This document shows, in pieces, positions 15,767 through 24,483 of a stretch of 64,000 nt of DNA (positions within the stretch are counted from its first letter, which is position 1; the number at the start of each line of letters is the position of its first letter). The position numbers were made by a program, and so were the translations under genes. Source of the DNA: JAAFIW01 sp031414805 (GTDB taxonomy: Bacteria > Pseudomonadota > Gammaproteobacteria > Burkholderiales > Burkholderiaceae_C). The stretch is taken from NCBI GenBank assembly GCA_031414805.1, contig JANOQJ010000073.1, positions 1 to 64,000 on the forward strand. The letters are read 5' to 3'. Under the pieces are notes generated by a model. That model searched no databases. It was not told the DNA's origin and saw nothing but the letters and a program-made list of their open reading frames with translations.

Positions 15767-17635
15767 TCAAATTTCGATTTTGCTGCCCAACTCCACTACC
15801 GCATTGTTGGGCAGCTTCAAAAAGTCAGCCACGCCACTGGCGTTGTGGTGCATCTGGGCGAACAGTTTTTCGCGCCACGGGGCCATGCCGCCGCCCACGG
15901 TGGGGATGACCACGTCGCGCGACAAAAAGTAGCTGGTGCTCATGGGTTCCATTTCGCAGCCGCGGCCTTTGATCTGTTGCAGGGCTTTGGGCACATCAGG
16001 GTTGTTTTTAAAACCGTAGTTGATGACCACCTGCCAGCAATCGTGGCCCAGCGATTCGATTTCGACCCGCTTGTCCAGGCCAATCCAGGGCACTTCGTGG
16101 TTGCGCACGGTGACGAACAGGTTGTGCTCGTGCAGCACCTTGTTGTGCTTGAGGTTGTGTAGCAAAGCGTTGGGCACCGTGCCGCTTTCGGATGACAGAA
16201 ACACCGCCGTGCCATCCACCCGGGCGGGCGGGCTGACAAAAACCGATTCGAGAAACTCCTTCAAGTCCAGCCCCTCGTCTTTCAGCTTGGCACTCAGCAG
16301 GTTGCGGCCCTGCTTCCAGGTGATCATCAGCGTGAACAGCACGCCACCAATGACCAGCGGGAACCAGCCGCCGTCCAGCAGCTTGAGCATGTTCGACGCC
16401 CAGAACGCAAAGTCGACCACAAAGAAGATGCAGGTAGCTGCAATGCACAACCACAGCGGGTATTTCCAGGCGTAGCGCACCACATAGAAGGTCAATATGG
16501 TGGTGATCAGCATGTCGGTACACACGGCAATGCCGTAAGCCGAAGCCAGTGCGCCGCTGGACTTGAACATGATGACGGCAAACGCAATCGCGCCAAACAA
16601 CGCCCAGTTGACAAACGGAATGTAAATTTGCCCGGTGTCTTTGGCGCTGGTGTGCAGCATGCGCAGGCGCGGCAAAAAGCCCAGCTGCACCACTTGCTTG
16701 GTAACTGAAAAAGCGCCCGAAATCAGCGCTTGCGACGCGATGACGGCAGCGGCAGTAGCCAAAACGACCAGCGGAATCAAAAACCAGTCGGGCGCCATCA
16801 TGTAAAACGGGTTTTTCACCGTTTCGGGGCGCTTGAGCAGCAGCGCGCCTTGACCAAAGTAATTCAAGGTCAACGAGGGCATCACCACGCTGAACCAGGC
16901 CAGGCGAATCGGGCGTTTGCCGAAGTGCCCCATGTCGGCATACAGCGCCTCAGCCCCGGTGACGCACAAAACCACGGCCCCCAAAATAATGAAGGTGGTA
17001 CCCGGGTTGGCAAAAATGAACAGCACCGCGTAGTGCGGACTCAGCGCTTGCAGGATGGAGGGGTAGTCGACGATGTGGTACAGCCCCAAAGCGGCCAGCG
17101 TGCCAAACCACACCAGCGTGACCGGCCCGAAAAACTTGCCAATGCCGGCGGTGCCATGGCGCTGCACCATGAACAGGCCCAGCAAAATAACCACCGACAG
17201 TGGCACCACAAATTTCTTGAACTGCGGGGAGATCACCTCCAGCCCTTCGACCGCACCCAGCACCGAGATGGCCGGGGTGATCACCCCGTCGCCATAAAAC
17301 AAACAGGTGCCAAAAATGCCGATGACCAGCAGCACCCGCCGCAGCGCCGGCTTGTGCTGCACCGCGCGCGAGGCCAGCGTGAGCATGGCCACCAGCCCGC
17401 CCTCGCCTTCGTTGTCGGCCCGCAGCACCAGCACCACATATTTGATGGACACGATAACGGTCAGCGTCCAGAAAATAATGGACAGGATGCCGTACACGTT
17501 GTCGGGGGTAAATGCCACGTGGCCCGATCCGAAGATCTCTTTCATGGCGTACAGCACTGAGGTACCGATATCGCCATAAACCACACCAATTGCGCCTACT
17601 GTGAGCGCGGCCAGGGAAGACTTTGAGCTTTGCAC
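15767..17635 (-). CDS. kup: Low-affinity potassium transporter Kup
   Basis: A 622-residue inner-membrane protein of the KUP/HAK/KT family, which takes up potassium with protons. The N-terminus has the family hallmark GAIGVVYGDIGTSVLYAMKE, followed by about twelve membrane segments and a cytoplasmic C-terminal domain (ending ELGSKIEI). Other conserved stretches are YGDGVITPAISVLGAVEGLE and GTGGxx-like NPGTTFIILGAVVLCVTGAEALYADMGHFG (shortened here to NPGTTFIILGAVV and GAEALYADMGHFG). The length is normal. It stands alone between glcB and gshA. Confidence 0.95.
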   Translation of the reverse strand: MQSSKSSLAALTVGAIGVVYGDIGTSVLYAMKEIFGSGHVAFTPDNVYGILSIIFWTLTVIVSIKYVVLVLRADNEGEGGLVAMLTLASRAVQHKPALRRVLLVIGIFGTCLFYGDGVITPAISVLGAVEGLEVISPQFKKFVVPLSVVILLGLFMVQRHGTAGIGKFFGPVTLVWFGTLAALGLYHIVDYPSILQALSPHYAVLFIFANPGTTFIILGAVVLCVTGAEALYADMGHFGKRPIRLAWFSVVMPSLTLNYFGQGALLLKRPETVKNPFYMMAPDWFLIPLVVLATAAAVIASQALISGAFSVTKQVVQLGFLPRLRMLHTSAKDTGQIYIPFVNWALFGAIAFAVIMFKSSGALASAYGIAVCTDMLITTILTFYVVRYAWKYPLWLCIAATCIFFVVDFAFWASNMLKLLDGGWFPLVIGGVLFTLMITWKQGRNLLSAKLKDEGLDLKEFLESVFVSPPARVDGTAVFLSSESGTVPNALLHNLKHNKVLHEHNLFVTVRNHEVPWIGLDKRVEIESLGHDCWQVVINYGFKNNPDVPKALQQIKGRGCEMEPMSTSYFLSRDVVIPTVGGGMAPWREKLFAQMHHNASGVADFLKLPNNAVVELGSKIEI

Positions 17636-17804
17636 TGAATTGCCCCGTTCTTGCAGATACCCAGGTTTCCTGGGCGTCAGCGGGGTTCCATGACTTGAAG
17701 GAACGCGATTGTGCGCTCGCCGTGAGCCGGGCTCAACTCAAGAATCAGGCCAAAAAACCACTAGGTGACGGTTTTGTTGCAACGCAACAACTGCACACAC
17801 GAGG
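17636..17804. other. Intergenic upstream of kup
   Basis: About 170 bp between the kup start and the MITE-like element. It should hold the kup promoter, but no clear -35/-10 pair was identified. Confidence 0.4.
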
Positions 17805-17990
17805 ATTCAACCGAGATTGTTCATTAGGACGCGAGTGCATGGCGAGGCGAGTTGCGAAGCAGTTCGCGCATTCGTGAGGCGGCAATTGCCGTGCTAAAAG
17901 CCAACGAGGGAGGGTGTGAAATGGCCGCAAATCGTCCGCCAGGCACCGCGTAGGCCCGAAGGGCCGCCTAATGAACAATCTCGGTTCAAC
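17805..17990. mobile_element. MITE-like element with 20-bp terminal inverted repeats
   Basis: The 20-bp ends AACCGAGATTGTTCATTAGG (17809-17828) and its exact reverse complement (17967-17986) enclose about 140 bp with no gene. The right end stops a few bases from the gshA stop codon. Size and ends fit a non-autonomous transposable or palindromic element. No transposase in the window has matching ends. Confidence 0.75.
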
Positions 17991-17995
17991 CGCCG

Positions 17996-19309
17996 TTACT
18001 CGTAAACCTCGGCATCCGGGTCGGTGGCTTCCAGCTCGTAGCTAGCCGCCAGCATGGCCAGGCGACCAATCACGCCATACATATAAAAACGGTTGGGTGC
18101 GCTGGCACCCGGCTTTTGCCCCGGCTGGGGCAGCTGCGCGCTTTCGGCGAACGCTAGCGGCACAAAGCTGGAGCCTGGCGCGGCAAGGCTGTCGTGCGTG
18201 CCCTGCTGCGCGTGAATGCGGTAAAAACCGCCCACCACGTAGCGGTCCATCATGTAGACCACCGGCTCAGCCACCGCATCGTTCATGCGTTCGTGGGTTT
18301 GCACACCTTCTTGAATAACGATTTCGCAGTGGGTTTGCCCGGGTGCCAGCGGCCGCTTGCGGCTGTCGTGAAGTGCCAGCACGTCTTTGGCTTCGCGCAC
18401 GGCCATGATGCCCATGCCGCAGTTGCCGTTGTCCACCTTCACCACCACAAACGGCTTTTCGTTGATGCCGTATTCCTTGTATTTGCGGCGAATTTTGGTG
18501 AGCAGCGCGTCCACGTGGGTGCTCAGGGCTTCCAGGCTGGCCGGGTCGGTGAAATCCACCTCGCCGCAGGGCGTGAACATCGGGTTGATCAGCCAGGGGT
18601 CGACGCCCAGCAGCTTGCCAAAACGCTTGGAAATTTCTTCATAGGCGCGAAAGTGCTGGCTCTTGCGGCGCACGCTCCAGCCGGCGTGCAGGGGCGGCAA
18701 CAGGTACTGCTCGTGAATGTCTTCCAGAATGCCCGGCGCGCCTGCCGCCAGGTCGTTGTTCAGCAAAATCGTGCACGGGTCAAAGTCTTTCAGGCCCAGG
18801 CGGCCATGACCCAAGCCGTTCTTGCCGCCGCTTTTTTTGCGCACCACCGGCTCCAGCGTGACCTGCTCGCCGTTGGGCAGATTGACGGTGGTGGCCACCT
18901 TGACGTCCGGGCTGATGGAGCCCACCCGCACGTTCAAACCCGCCATGTGAAAAATGCGCGTGAGCTGGGCCACGCCACTCAAATAAAAGCTGCTGCGCGT
19001 GTCGTTTTCAGGAATCAGCAACAGGTTTCGGGCTTCCGGGCAGATTTTCTCGATCGCCGCCATGGCTGACTGCACCGCCAGCGGCAGCATTTGCGGCGTC
19101 AGGTGGTTCCAGCCACTGGGAAACAGGTTGGTGTCCACCGGGGCCAGCTTGAAACCGGCATTTCGCACATCGACCGAGCTGTAAAACGGGGGGGTGTGCT
19201 CCATCCATTCCAGGCGAAACCAGCGCTCGATGGCTGGCATGGAATCCAGAATGCGCTGTTCCAACTCGTTGATGGGGCCGGTCAGCGCGGTGATGAGGTG
19301 GGGAACCAT
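17996..19309 (-). CDS. gshA: Glutamate-cysteine ligase, TIGR02049 type
   Basis: A 437-residue enzyme making gamma-glutamylcysteine, the first step to glutathione. It is of the betaproteobacterial/Acidithiobacillus type and unlike E. coli GshA. Typical stretches are SSVDVRNAGFKLAPVDTNLF, PSGWNHLTP, IPENDTRSSFYL, and KVDNGNCGMGIMAVREAKD. The start at 19309 (VPHLITALTGPINELEQR) gives the family length; the frame extends 49 codons further upstream without homology-like sequence. No strong ribosome site is visible. It is divergent from an OmpA-like gene. The MITE-like element adjoins its 3' end. Confidence 0.92.
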   Translation of the reverse strand: MVPHLITALTGPINELEQRILDSMPAIERWFRLEWMEHTPPFYSSVDVRNAGFKLAPVDTNLFPSGWNHLTPQMLPLAVQSAMAAIEKICPEARNLLLIPENDTRSSFYLSGVAQLTRIFHMAGLNVRVGSISPDVKVATTVNLPNGEQVTLEPVVRKKSGGKNGLGHGRLGLKDFDPCTILLNNDLAAGAPGILEDIHEQYLLPPLHAGWSVRRKSQHFRAYEEISKRFGKLLGVDPWLINPMFTPCGEVDFTDPASLEALSTHVDALLTKIRRKYKEYGINEKPFVVVKVDNGNCGMGIMAVREAKDVLALHDSRKRPLAPGQTHCEIVIQEGVQTHERMNDAVAEPVVYMMDRYVVGGFYRIHAQQGTHDSLAAPGSSFVPLAFAESAQLPQPGQKPGASAPNRFYMYGVIGRLAMLAASYELEATDPDAEVYE

Positions 19310-19437
19310 AAAAGTGCTTGTTTTTTGATGTGTGTAGAGACTTGGGGCAAAAGCTGGGCTTGCAAGACCATCTGCTCGCAATGCTCGCATGCTAGTCTCG
19401 TTATGCAACGGTAGTTTTTGCAAAAGGATGCCCCACC

Positions 19438-20463
19438 ATGAGCCAGATGCTTTCATGCTTACGCGCTTTGTTCGGCTTTTTAATTTGCCTGTTAGTGCTC
19501 ACTCCCGCGCTAGCGCAAGACATGCCGGGTGCCAAAGACCACCCCGCCATCAAGCGGTTTGCCGGTTCGGTGATCGTGGCTTACGACAAGAAGCGTTTTG
19601 ACGCGGTGGACATTCCCACCGCCACTTTCAGTAAGACCAACCTCGCCACGGGCCGCCGTGAATTTGCCAGCCCCGCCATCGTGGCCGAAGGCGAGCGCAC
19701 GCGCATCTGGTACGAATCTGCGGGCGATACCACCAGCGTCGAGGTGTTTCGCAACTACGCTACCGAGCTGGCCGCACAAGGCTTTACCCTGCTGTATGAC
19801 TCCACGAAGGACGCCAAGCTGGGTAAATGGAATGGCTACCTGATCCCGTATTCCTTCACCAAAGCGCCTTTGACTACTTCGCGCAGCCAGTTCGTCATGT
19901 ATTCCGCGCCCGCTAGCAGCCTGCACACCCTGTCAGCCCAGCGCCAGCAAAACGGGCAGACCACCTATGTGCATCTGGTGGCCGTGCAGTGGAATAAGGA
20001 AAATCCGACGTTCAAAGCTCAGCGCGGCGCCTATGTGGCGCTGGACATTGTGGACGTGGGCGCCATGGCCCAAAACATGGTGACTGTCAGCGCCTCGGAC
20101 ATGTCAAAAGCCATTGCCGCCACCGGCCGGGTCGCCCTGTACGGCATCCTGTTTGATACCGCCAAGGCTGACCTCAAAGCCGAGTCCAAGCCCGCTTTGG
20201 AAGAAATCGCCAAGTTGCTCAAAGCCGATGCCGCCTTGAAGCTACGCGTGGTCGGCCACACCGACAACCAGGGCACCCTGGACAGCAACATTGCCTTGTC
20301 CAAGCGGCGCGCCGAAGCGGTGAATGCGGCATTGGCCAGCCAGCACGGCATTGCGGCGGCTCGCCTATCAGCGTTTGGTGTGGCCGATTTGGCGCCGGTG
20401 GCCAGCAATACCGATGAGGCCGGGCGGGCGAAGAATCGGCGGGTGGAGTTGGTGCCGCAATAA
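19438..20463 (+). CDS. OmpA-family outer membrane protein
   Basis: A 341-residue exported protein. Residues 1-27 are a Sec signal peptide (FGFLICLLVLTPALAQ). The middle (about 30-215) resembles DUF4892-type domains, with FAGSVIVAYDKKRFDAVDIP. The C-terminal 110 residues are an OmpA peptidoglycan-binding domain: ALYGILFDTAKADLKAESKP, LRVVGHTDNQGTLDSNIALS and a closing AKNRRVELV. It should tether the outer membrane to the cell wall. The ATG at 19438 follows AAGGATG-like sequence eight bases upstream. Confidence 0.88.
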   Translation: MSQMLSCLRALFGFLICLLVLTPALAQDMPGAKDHPAIKRFAGSVIVAYDKKRFDAVDIPTATFSKTNLATGRREFASPAIVAEGERTRIWYESAGDTTSVEVFRNYATELAAQGFTLLYDSTKDAKLGKWNGYLIPYSFTKAPLTTSRSQFVMYSAPASSLHTLSAQRQQNGQTTYVHLVAVQWNKENPTFKAQRGAYVALDIVDVGAMAQNMVTVSASDMSKAIAATGRVALYGILFDTAKADLKAESKPALEEIAKLLKADAALKLRVVGHTDNQGTLDSNIALSKRRAEAVNAALASQHGIAAARLSAFGVADLAPVASNTDEAGRAKNRRVELVPQ

Positions 20464-20516
20464 AAGGGAAACATGTGCCCGCTCAACCACGGGCAACGCG
20501 GTCGCCAAAACCCTGG

Positions 20517-21815
20517 TTACACCCGCACTTCCCCCTGCCCCAACACCACCCATTTCAACGACGTCAGCCCCTCAATACCCACCGGTCCGCGGGCGTGAAA
20601 CTTGTCGGTGCTGATGCCGATTTCGGCGCCCAGGCCAAACTCAAATCCATCGGCAAAGCGGGTACTGGCGTTCACCATCACGCTGGCGGAATCGACCTCG
20701 CGCAGGAAACGCTGGGCGTGAACGTGGTTCGTGGTGACGATGGCGTCGGTGTGGTGGGAGCTGTAGTGGTTGATGTGGGCGATGGCTTCTTCAATGCCTG
20801 CGACCACCTTGATGCTGATGATGGGGGCCAGGTATTCCTCAAACCAGTCTTGTTCGGTGGCGGGTTTGATGAACTGAGCCACTCCTGAATTCATAGCTGC
20901 TTGAGCAGTAATTACCTGGGCTGCAGCCGGATCACACCGCATTTCCACGCCTTTGGCAGCGTAGATAGCCGCAATCTTCGGCAAAAAGTCTTCCGCTACA
21001 CCCGCTGCCACCAACAAGCCCTCGGCCGCGTTGCAGGGGCTGTACTTCTGGGTTTTGGCGTTGTCGGCAATCGTCACCGCCATGGCCACGTCGCTGGGGT
21101 CGTCCACGTACACGTGGCAGTTGCCGTCCAGGTGCTTGATGACGGGCACTTTCGCCTCGCGGCTGATGCGCTCGATCAGGCTTTTGCCACCGCGCGGAAT
21201 GATCACGTCCACATACTGCGGCATCGCAATCAGCGCGCCCACGGCCGCGCGGTCAGTCGTTTGCACCAGTTGCACGGCATCGGCTGGCAACCCGGCTGCA
21301 GTCAGGGCCTGGTGCACCAGCGCCGCCAGCGCCTTGTTCGACTCAATCGCCTCCGACCCGCCACGCAAAATGGCCGCATTGCCGCTCTTGATGGCCAGAC
21401 TGGCCGCCTCAATCGTCACATTGGGTCGACTCTCAAACACCATGCCAAACACGCCAATCGGCACCCGCATCTGCCCCACGCGAATGCCGCTGGGCTGCTG
21501 CTTCATGCCCATGATTTCGCCAATCACATCCGGCATGGCGGCCAATTGCTCGCAGCCTTGGGCTACGGTTTCGATGACTTTGGGTGTGAGCCGCAACCGA
21601 TCTACCAGCGGCTCTGCCAAGCCAGCCGCCTGCGCGCGCGCCAGGTCCTTGTTGTTGGCTTCGGCCAGCAGCGCCAGGTTGCTACGCAGCAGTTGCGCAA
21701 GGCTTAAAAGCGCTTTGTTTTTTGTAGCTGCTTGAGCAGCAGCCATCAGGGCCGAGGCCACTTTTGCCTGTAAACCCAGGGTGGCAACGTATTCAGGAAT
21801 GTTCAGGGCGTTCAT
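20517..21815 (-). CDS. proA: Gamma-glutamyl phosphate reductase
   Basis: A 432-residue NADPH-dependent reductase of proline synthesis. Family blocks include GMKQQPSGIRVGQMRVPIGV, NVTIEAASLAIKSGNAAILR, IIPRGGKSLIERI, VPVIKHLDGNCHVYVDD and the catalytic-Cys segment KTQKYSPCNAAEGLLV. It is slightly longer than usual because two copies of the dispersed repeat lie inside. One near the N-terminus encodes AAAQAATKN (21724-21740). One after residue 290 encodes AQVITAQAAMNSGVAQF (20881-20930) in a variable loop ahead of EYLAPIISIKVV. Both keep the frame, so the enzyme is probably functional. Confidence 0.96.
   Translation of the reverse strand: MNALNIPEYVATLGLQAKVASALMAAAQAATKNKALLSLAQLLRSNLALLAEANNKDLARAQAAGLAEPLVDRLRLTPKVIETVAQGCEQLAAMPDVIGEIMGMKQQPSGIRVGQMRVPIGVFGMVFESRPNVTIEAASLAIKSGNAAILRGGSEAIESNKALAALVHQALTAAGLPADAVQLVQTTDRAAVGALIAMPQYVDVIIPRGGKSLIERISREAKVPVIKHLDGNCHVYVDDPSDVAMAVTIADNAKTQKYSPCNAAEGLLVAAGVAEDFLPKIAAIYAAKGVEMRCDPAAAQVITAQAAMNSGVAQFIKPATEQDWFEEYLAPIISIKVVAGIEEAIAHINHYSSHHTDAIVTTNHVHAQRFLREVDSASVMVNASTRFADGFEFGLGAEIGISTDKFHARGPVGIEGLTSLKWVVLGQGEVRV
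20881..20930 (+). repeat. Dispersed repeat, copy 6, inside proA
   Basis: Near full-length copy (CTCCTGAATTCATAGCTGC, TTGAGCAGTAATTACCTGGG). It is in frame within proA and encodes AQVITAQAAMNS on the minus strand. Confidence 0.85.
21722..21745 (+). repeat. Dispersed repeat core, copy 7, inside proA
   Basis: Core GTAGCTGCTTGAGCAG near the 5' end of proA, encoding AAQAAT on the minus strand. Confidence 0.7.
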
Positions 21816-21863
21816 GGGGCAGATTATCCAATCTGCTCTTGGGTCTTGCCATGGGGGCCACTA

Positions 21864-21922
21864 TCACTCCTGAATTAATAGCTGGTTGAGCAGGTTTTAT
21901 AAGGGCTGGTGGCCGATTTGGC
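21864..21922 (+). repeat. Dispersed repeat, copy 8
   Basis: Copy with CTCCTGAATTAATAGCTGG core variant and AAGGGCTGGTGGCCGATTTG tail, in the spacer upstream of proA. Confidence 0.85.
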
Positions 21923-21982
21923 TTAAAACCAAGCCTTCAAGCCTTGGCCTGAGTTGGAAGTTAGAACTTCTAACTCAGGACA

Positions 21983-22414
21983 CTAGCCACTAGCCACTAG
22001 CCAAGGGTTCACCAGTGCCAAGCCCGCTATACCTTCAAAATCTTTGGTGTTGCGCGTCACCAGAAGCATCTCATTCGTGATGGCAACAGCCGCGATCATG
22101 GCGTCTTCCACGCTGCACGTGCGGCCCCGCGCATGTTGCTGTGCGGCCAATTGACCATAAACAGGCGCACACCGTGTGTCCAGATTCAAGCAGCGGCCTG
22201 CAAAATCAATCTGAACCAGCGCATCGGCGGCCAACACCAGGGCATCGCGACGCTTGCCAACAGGCATCAGCGCCAAGCCCAATTGAATTTCGCACAGCGT
22301 GACGGTGCTCAGGAAAATCTGCTGCGCGGGCGTGGCAGCAAACCAGCCCAATACCGCCGCACTGGGCGCGGGTTTGGTCAGCTCGGAAATGACGTTGGTG
22401 TCGAGGAGAAACAT
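21983..22414 (-). CDS. PIN-domain toxin, VapC/FitB type
   Basis: A 143-residue putative ribonuclease. The PIN acidic residues are visible: FLLDTNVISELTKP, TLCEIQLGL, CSVEDAMIAAVA and LVTRNTKDFEGI. It lies three bases behind an RHH antitoxin gene on the same strand, the normal order for a vapBC/fitAB operon. Length is normal and the active-site residues are intact, so the toxin is probably functional. Confidence 0.88.
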   Translation of the reverse strand: MFLLDTNVISELTKPAPSAAVLGWFAATPAQQIFLSTVTLCEIQLGLALMPVGKRRDALVLAADALVQIDFAGRCLNLDTRCAPVYGQLAAQQHARGRTCSVEDAMIAAVAITNEMLLVTRNTKDFEGIAGLALVNPWLVASG

Positions 22415-22417
22415 AGG

Positions 22418-22711
22418 CTAGCGATCAGTTTGCGCATCCACTGCGTCAGCCACATCCGCTGCATCATCTGCAAAAGGCGACGCCCGCACCGGGTGGCGCG
22501 GCGCAGCCACCCACTCCCCCAATCCGGCAAAACGCACCTGAATGCGGCTGCCCAGATCGTTTCTGGCAGCTCCAGCGCTTTCCGCCTGACTGACCGCCTG
22601 CGTGAGGATGCGGCGCACGGCCTCTTCCATGGCAATACCCTGCTGCGCCGCGTGCACACGCAATCGGGTTTTGACGTCTGGGTCGAGGTTGCGAACGGTA
22701 AGCACAGCCAT
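22418..22711 (-). CDS. Antitoxin of the VapB/FitA ribbon-helix-helix type
   Basis: A 97-residue protein starting VLTVRNLDPDVKTRLRVHAA, an RHH DNA-binding segment in the first 40 residues followed by a toxin-binding tail. The start at 22711 is preceded by AGGAA. The partner toxin follows after three bases. The upstream stretch (about 22725-22775) carries repeated GTCAATG/GCAATGATGTCAAT half-sites that could be the autoregulatory operator, though this overlaps the 5' edge of a yhaV remnant. Confidence 0.82.
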   Translation of the reverse strand: MAVLTVRNLDPDVKTRLRVHAAQQGIAMEEAVRRILTQAVSQAESAGAARNDLGSRIQVRFAGLGEWVAAPRHPVRASPFADDAADVADAVDAQTDR

Positions 22712-22760
22712 GGGAGTTCCTGCCTTGTATACGCATTCATTGTTGTCAATGACGGCAATG

Positions 22761-23125
22761 ATGTCAATATGCACTGAGCAACTAAAGGCCAAACGCCCGC
22801 AAGACTACAAAACCAAAAAACCCACCAAACGCCTAGCCGCCATCGAAGCCCTGGTCTTCGACATCATTCCCCTAGACCCCAGCCGCGACGAATACCGCCA
22901 AGGCCAAACCCAGGGCCCCTACAAGCACTGGTTTGGAGCCAAGTTTTTCCAGCAATACCTATTGTTCTTCCGCTACCACGCGGCTAGCAAAATCATTGTG
23001 TATACGTGGGTGAATGACGAGGACAGCTTGCGCGCCTATGGGAGCGGGGACGACGCGTACCGGGTGTTCGGGAAGATGCTGATCGCGGGGAATCCGCCGG
23101 ATGATTGGGGGGGTGTTGGGTGGGG
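22761..23125 (+). pseudogene. Truncated YhaV-type toxin remnant
   Basis: The frame reads EQLKAKRPQDYKTKKPTKRL, then RLAAIEALVFDIIPLDPS, KHWFGAKFFQQYLLFFRYHA and VNDEDSLRAYGSGDDAYRVF, ending near GNPPDDW. This matches residues from about 35 onward of YhaV, the ribosome-dependent RNase of the PrlF-YhaV module. The N-terminal domain is absent, and its place is taken by the promoter region of the VapB-like gene. After DDW the sequence turns low-complexity. No prlF antitoxin gene is present. I call it a decayed fragment. Confidence 0.7.
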
Positions 23126-23224
23126 AGTCGGGGTAAAAGGCCGATCACGCAATTTACGAATCACATTTCTGCAACTTGGTTTGATGTTAAAAACCCCTTT
23201 CAAATTTCGATTTCACCTATCCAC

Positions 23225-23851
23225 ATGAACCCCCAGACTTTTAAATTACGACTGTTGTCTATTGGATTATTGTTCTCGTGGCGTACAGCTTGGCCATTCT
23301 GGTTAGGCACAGCATTGATGATCTTGAGTCTCTTTGCTGGCGTACGAATCAATGACGCATCCATCGGAGAAGCGGTTTTTGTATCCGGCGCGCTCGTAGG
23401 TTATTGGATAGCGATCGCCATTTGGTGCAGCAACATAATCCGAGATGGTCAAGTTGAACGCTCGTTGGGTACTGCGTTCGGTATTCTTGTTTACACTACT
23501 TATATTGCCGCAGCTATATTAATAGGCGCAACCCACTTTGACAGAACGAGGCCCGTAGACTCCTACTATGTTGCCACGCTGGCATTTTTGGGCAATAACC
23601 TGTTTGACACCTGCAACATGCTGGGTAAACCATTGATATCAGACGCAATTTGCCGCGGACATAGGTTAACGAATATGGCTCTTGGCCTCGTAGGTTTCCT
23701 TCACGGATGCTTGGGAATTGCAGTCATATTGCTCTGGTTACCTGGCTCGACGCAAACCATTAAGAAAGTCGACCGTAAGATCACCCGTCCTTTGCGAGCA
23801 AAGCTACCAAGCTATGTAGGATTACGAGCTGTGTATCGGCCCCGCCGATAG
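23225..23851 (+). CDS. Hypothetical membrane protein
   Basis: A 208-residue protein starting NPQTFKLRLLSIGLLFSWRT. It has about five hydrophobic segments (roughly residues 10-40, 52-75, 84-105, 112-130, 145-172) and a basic C-terminal tail (KKVDRKITRPLRAKL). I do not recognise the family. Codon use is less GC-rich than the core genes, as in the rest of this accessory block. The start at 23225 is preferred because sequence further upstream belongs to the decayed yhaV end. Confidence 0.55.
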   Translation: MNPQTFKLRLLSIGLLFSWRTAWPFWLGTALMILSLFAGVRINDASIGEAVFVSGALVGYWIAIAIWCSNIIRDGQVERSLGTAFGILVYTTYIAAAILIGATHFDRTRPVDSYYVATLAFLGNNLFDTCNMLGKPLISDAICRGHRLTNMALGLVGFLHGCLGIAVILLWLPGSTQTIKKVDRKITRPLRAKLPSYVGLRAVYRPRR

Positions 23852-23918
23852 GTATACCGACATTTAAACCCACCCGACTGAGTAGTGGAACTCATTTAAT
23901 CCAGGATAAAGGCGAAAG

Positions 23919-24380
23919 TCACCATGGGTATTGCAGCTTTGCACCATTTTCAAGGTCGTATTTCAAAATATAGCCAGGAAATCCTCGGCCCCTCGCGACA
24001 GGAGTTGAGCCCTCAAATCCAATTGTCGTCACCCGCGTCCTGGTAATCCACGTGACCGTCCCGTCAGTGGCCAAAAGATCACTCAACGATTTGGCATCGA
24101 CCCAGCGCTTGCTTTGACTGAGTGCTCGCATGTCTCGATCCACTTGCTGTTGCACGACAAAGTCGACGAGATTGACCAACAATGGTACGGACAAGGAAAC
24201 GATCAAAGCAAATAGATCGACGGGTCGCCCACGCAACCTTTGCACACATCGCCACACTGCAAAAAAAATCCAGCCGATTGAGGCAGCGTAGATAACCATC
24301 AGCAGCGCATCGAAGATGACCGATGCAAGTGCACCGGCCGCCAGCCAACTCTGCCGCCTGCCTATCGAGAGCATGTGCAT
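23919..24380 (-). CDS. Hypothetical membrane-anchored protein
   Basis: About 153 residues. Two hydrophobic segments (near residues 10-38 and 58-80) precede a soluble tail with WVDAKSLSDLLATDGTVTWI and a closing GFPGYILKYDLENGAKLQYP. The family is not recognised. It is the last gene of a minus-strand row of orphan and RHS-tip genes and may be a immunity-like membrane protein, but nothing in the sequence proves that. The start could also be at 24410 or 24374. Confidence 0.45.
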   Translation of the reverse strand: MHMLSIGRRQSWLAAGALASVIFDALLMVIYAASIGWIFFAVWRCVQRLRGRPVDLFALIVSLSVPLLVNLVDFVVQQQVDRDMRALSQSKRWVDAKSLSDLLATDGTVTWITRTRVTTIGFEGSTPVARGRGFPGYILKYDLENGAKLQYPW

Positions 24381-24483
24381 TCCTGAGGAACTGAACGGCC
24401 ATAAACACAACTGTCCAATGCACCCAAGTTACCCATTTCAAAACCAAACAATATGGGTCTTGTGCGCCGATGAAACATGCGTG

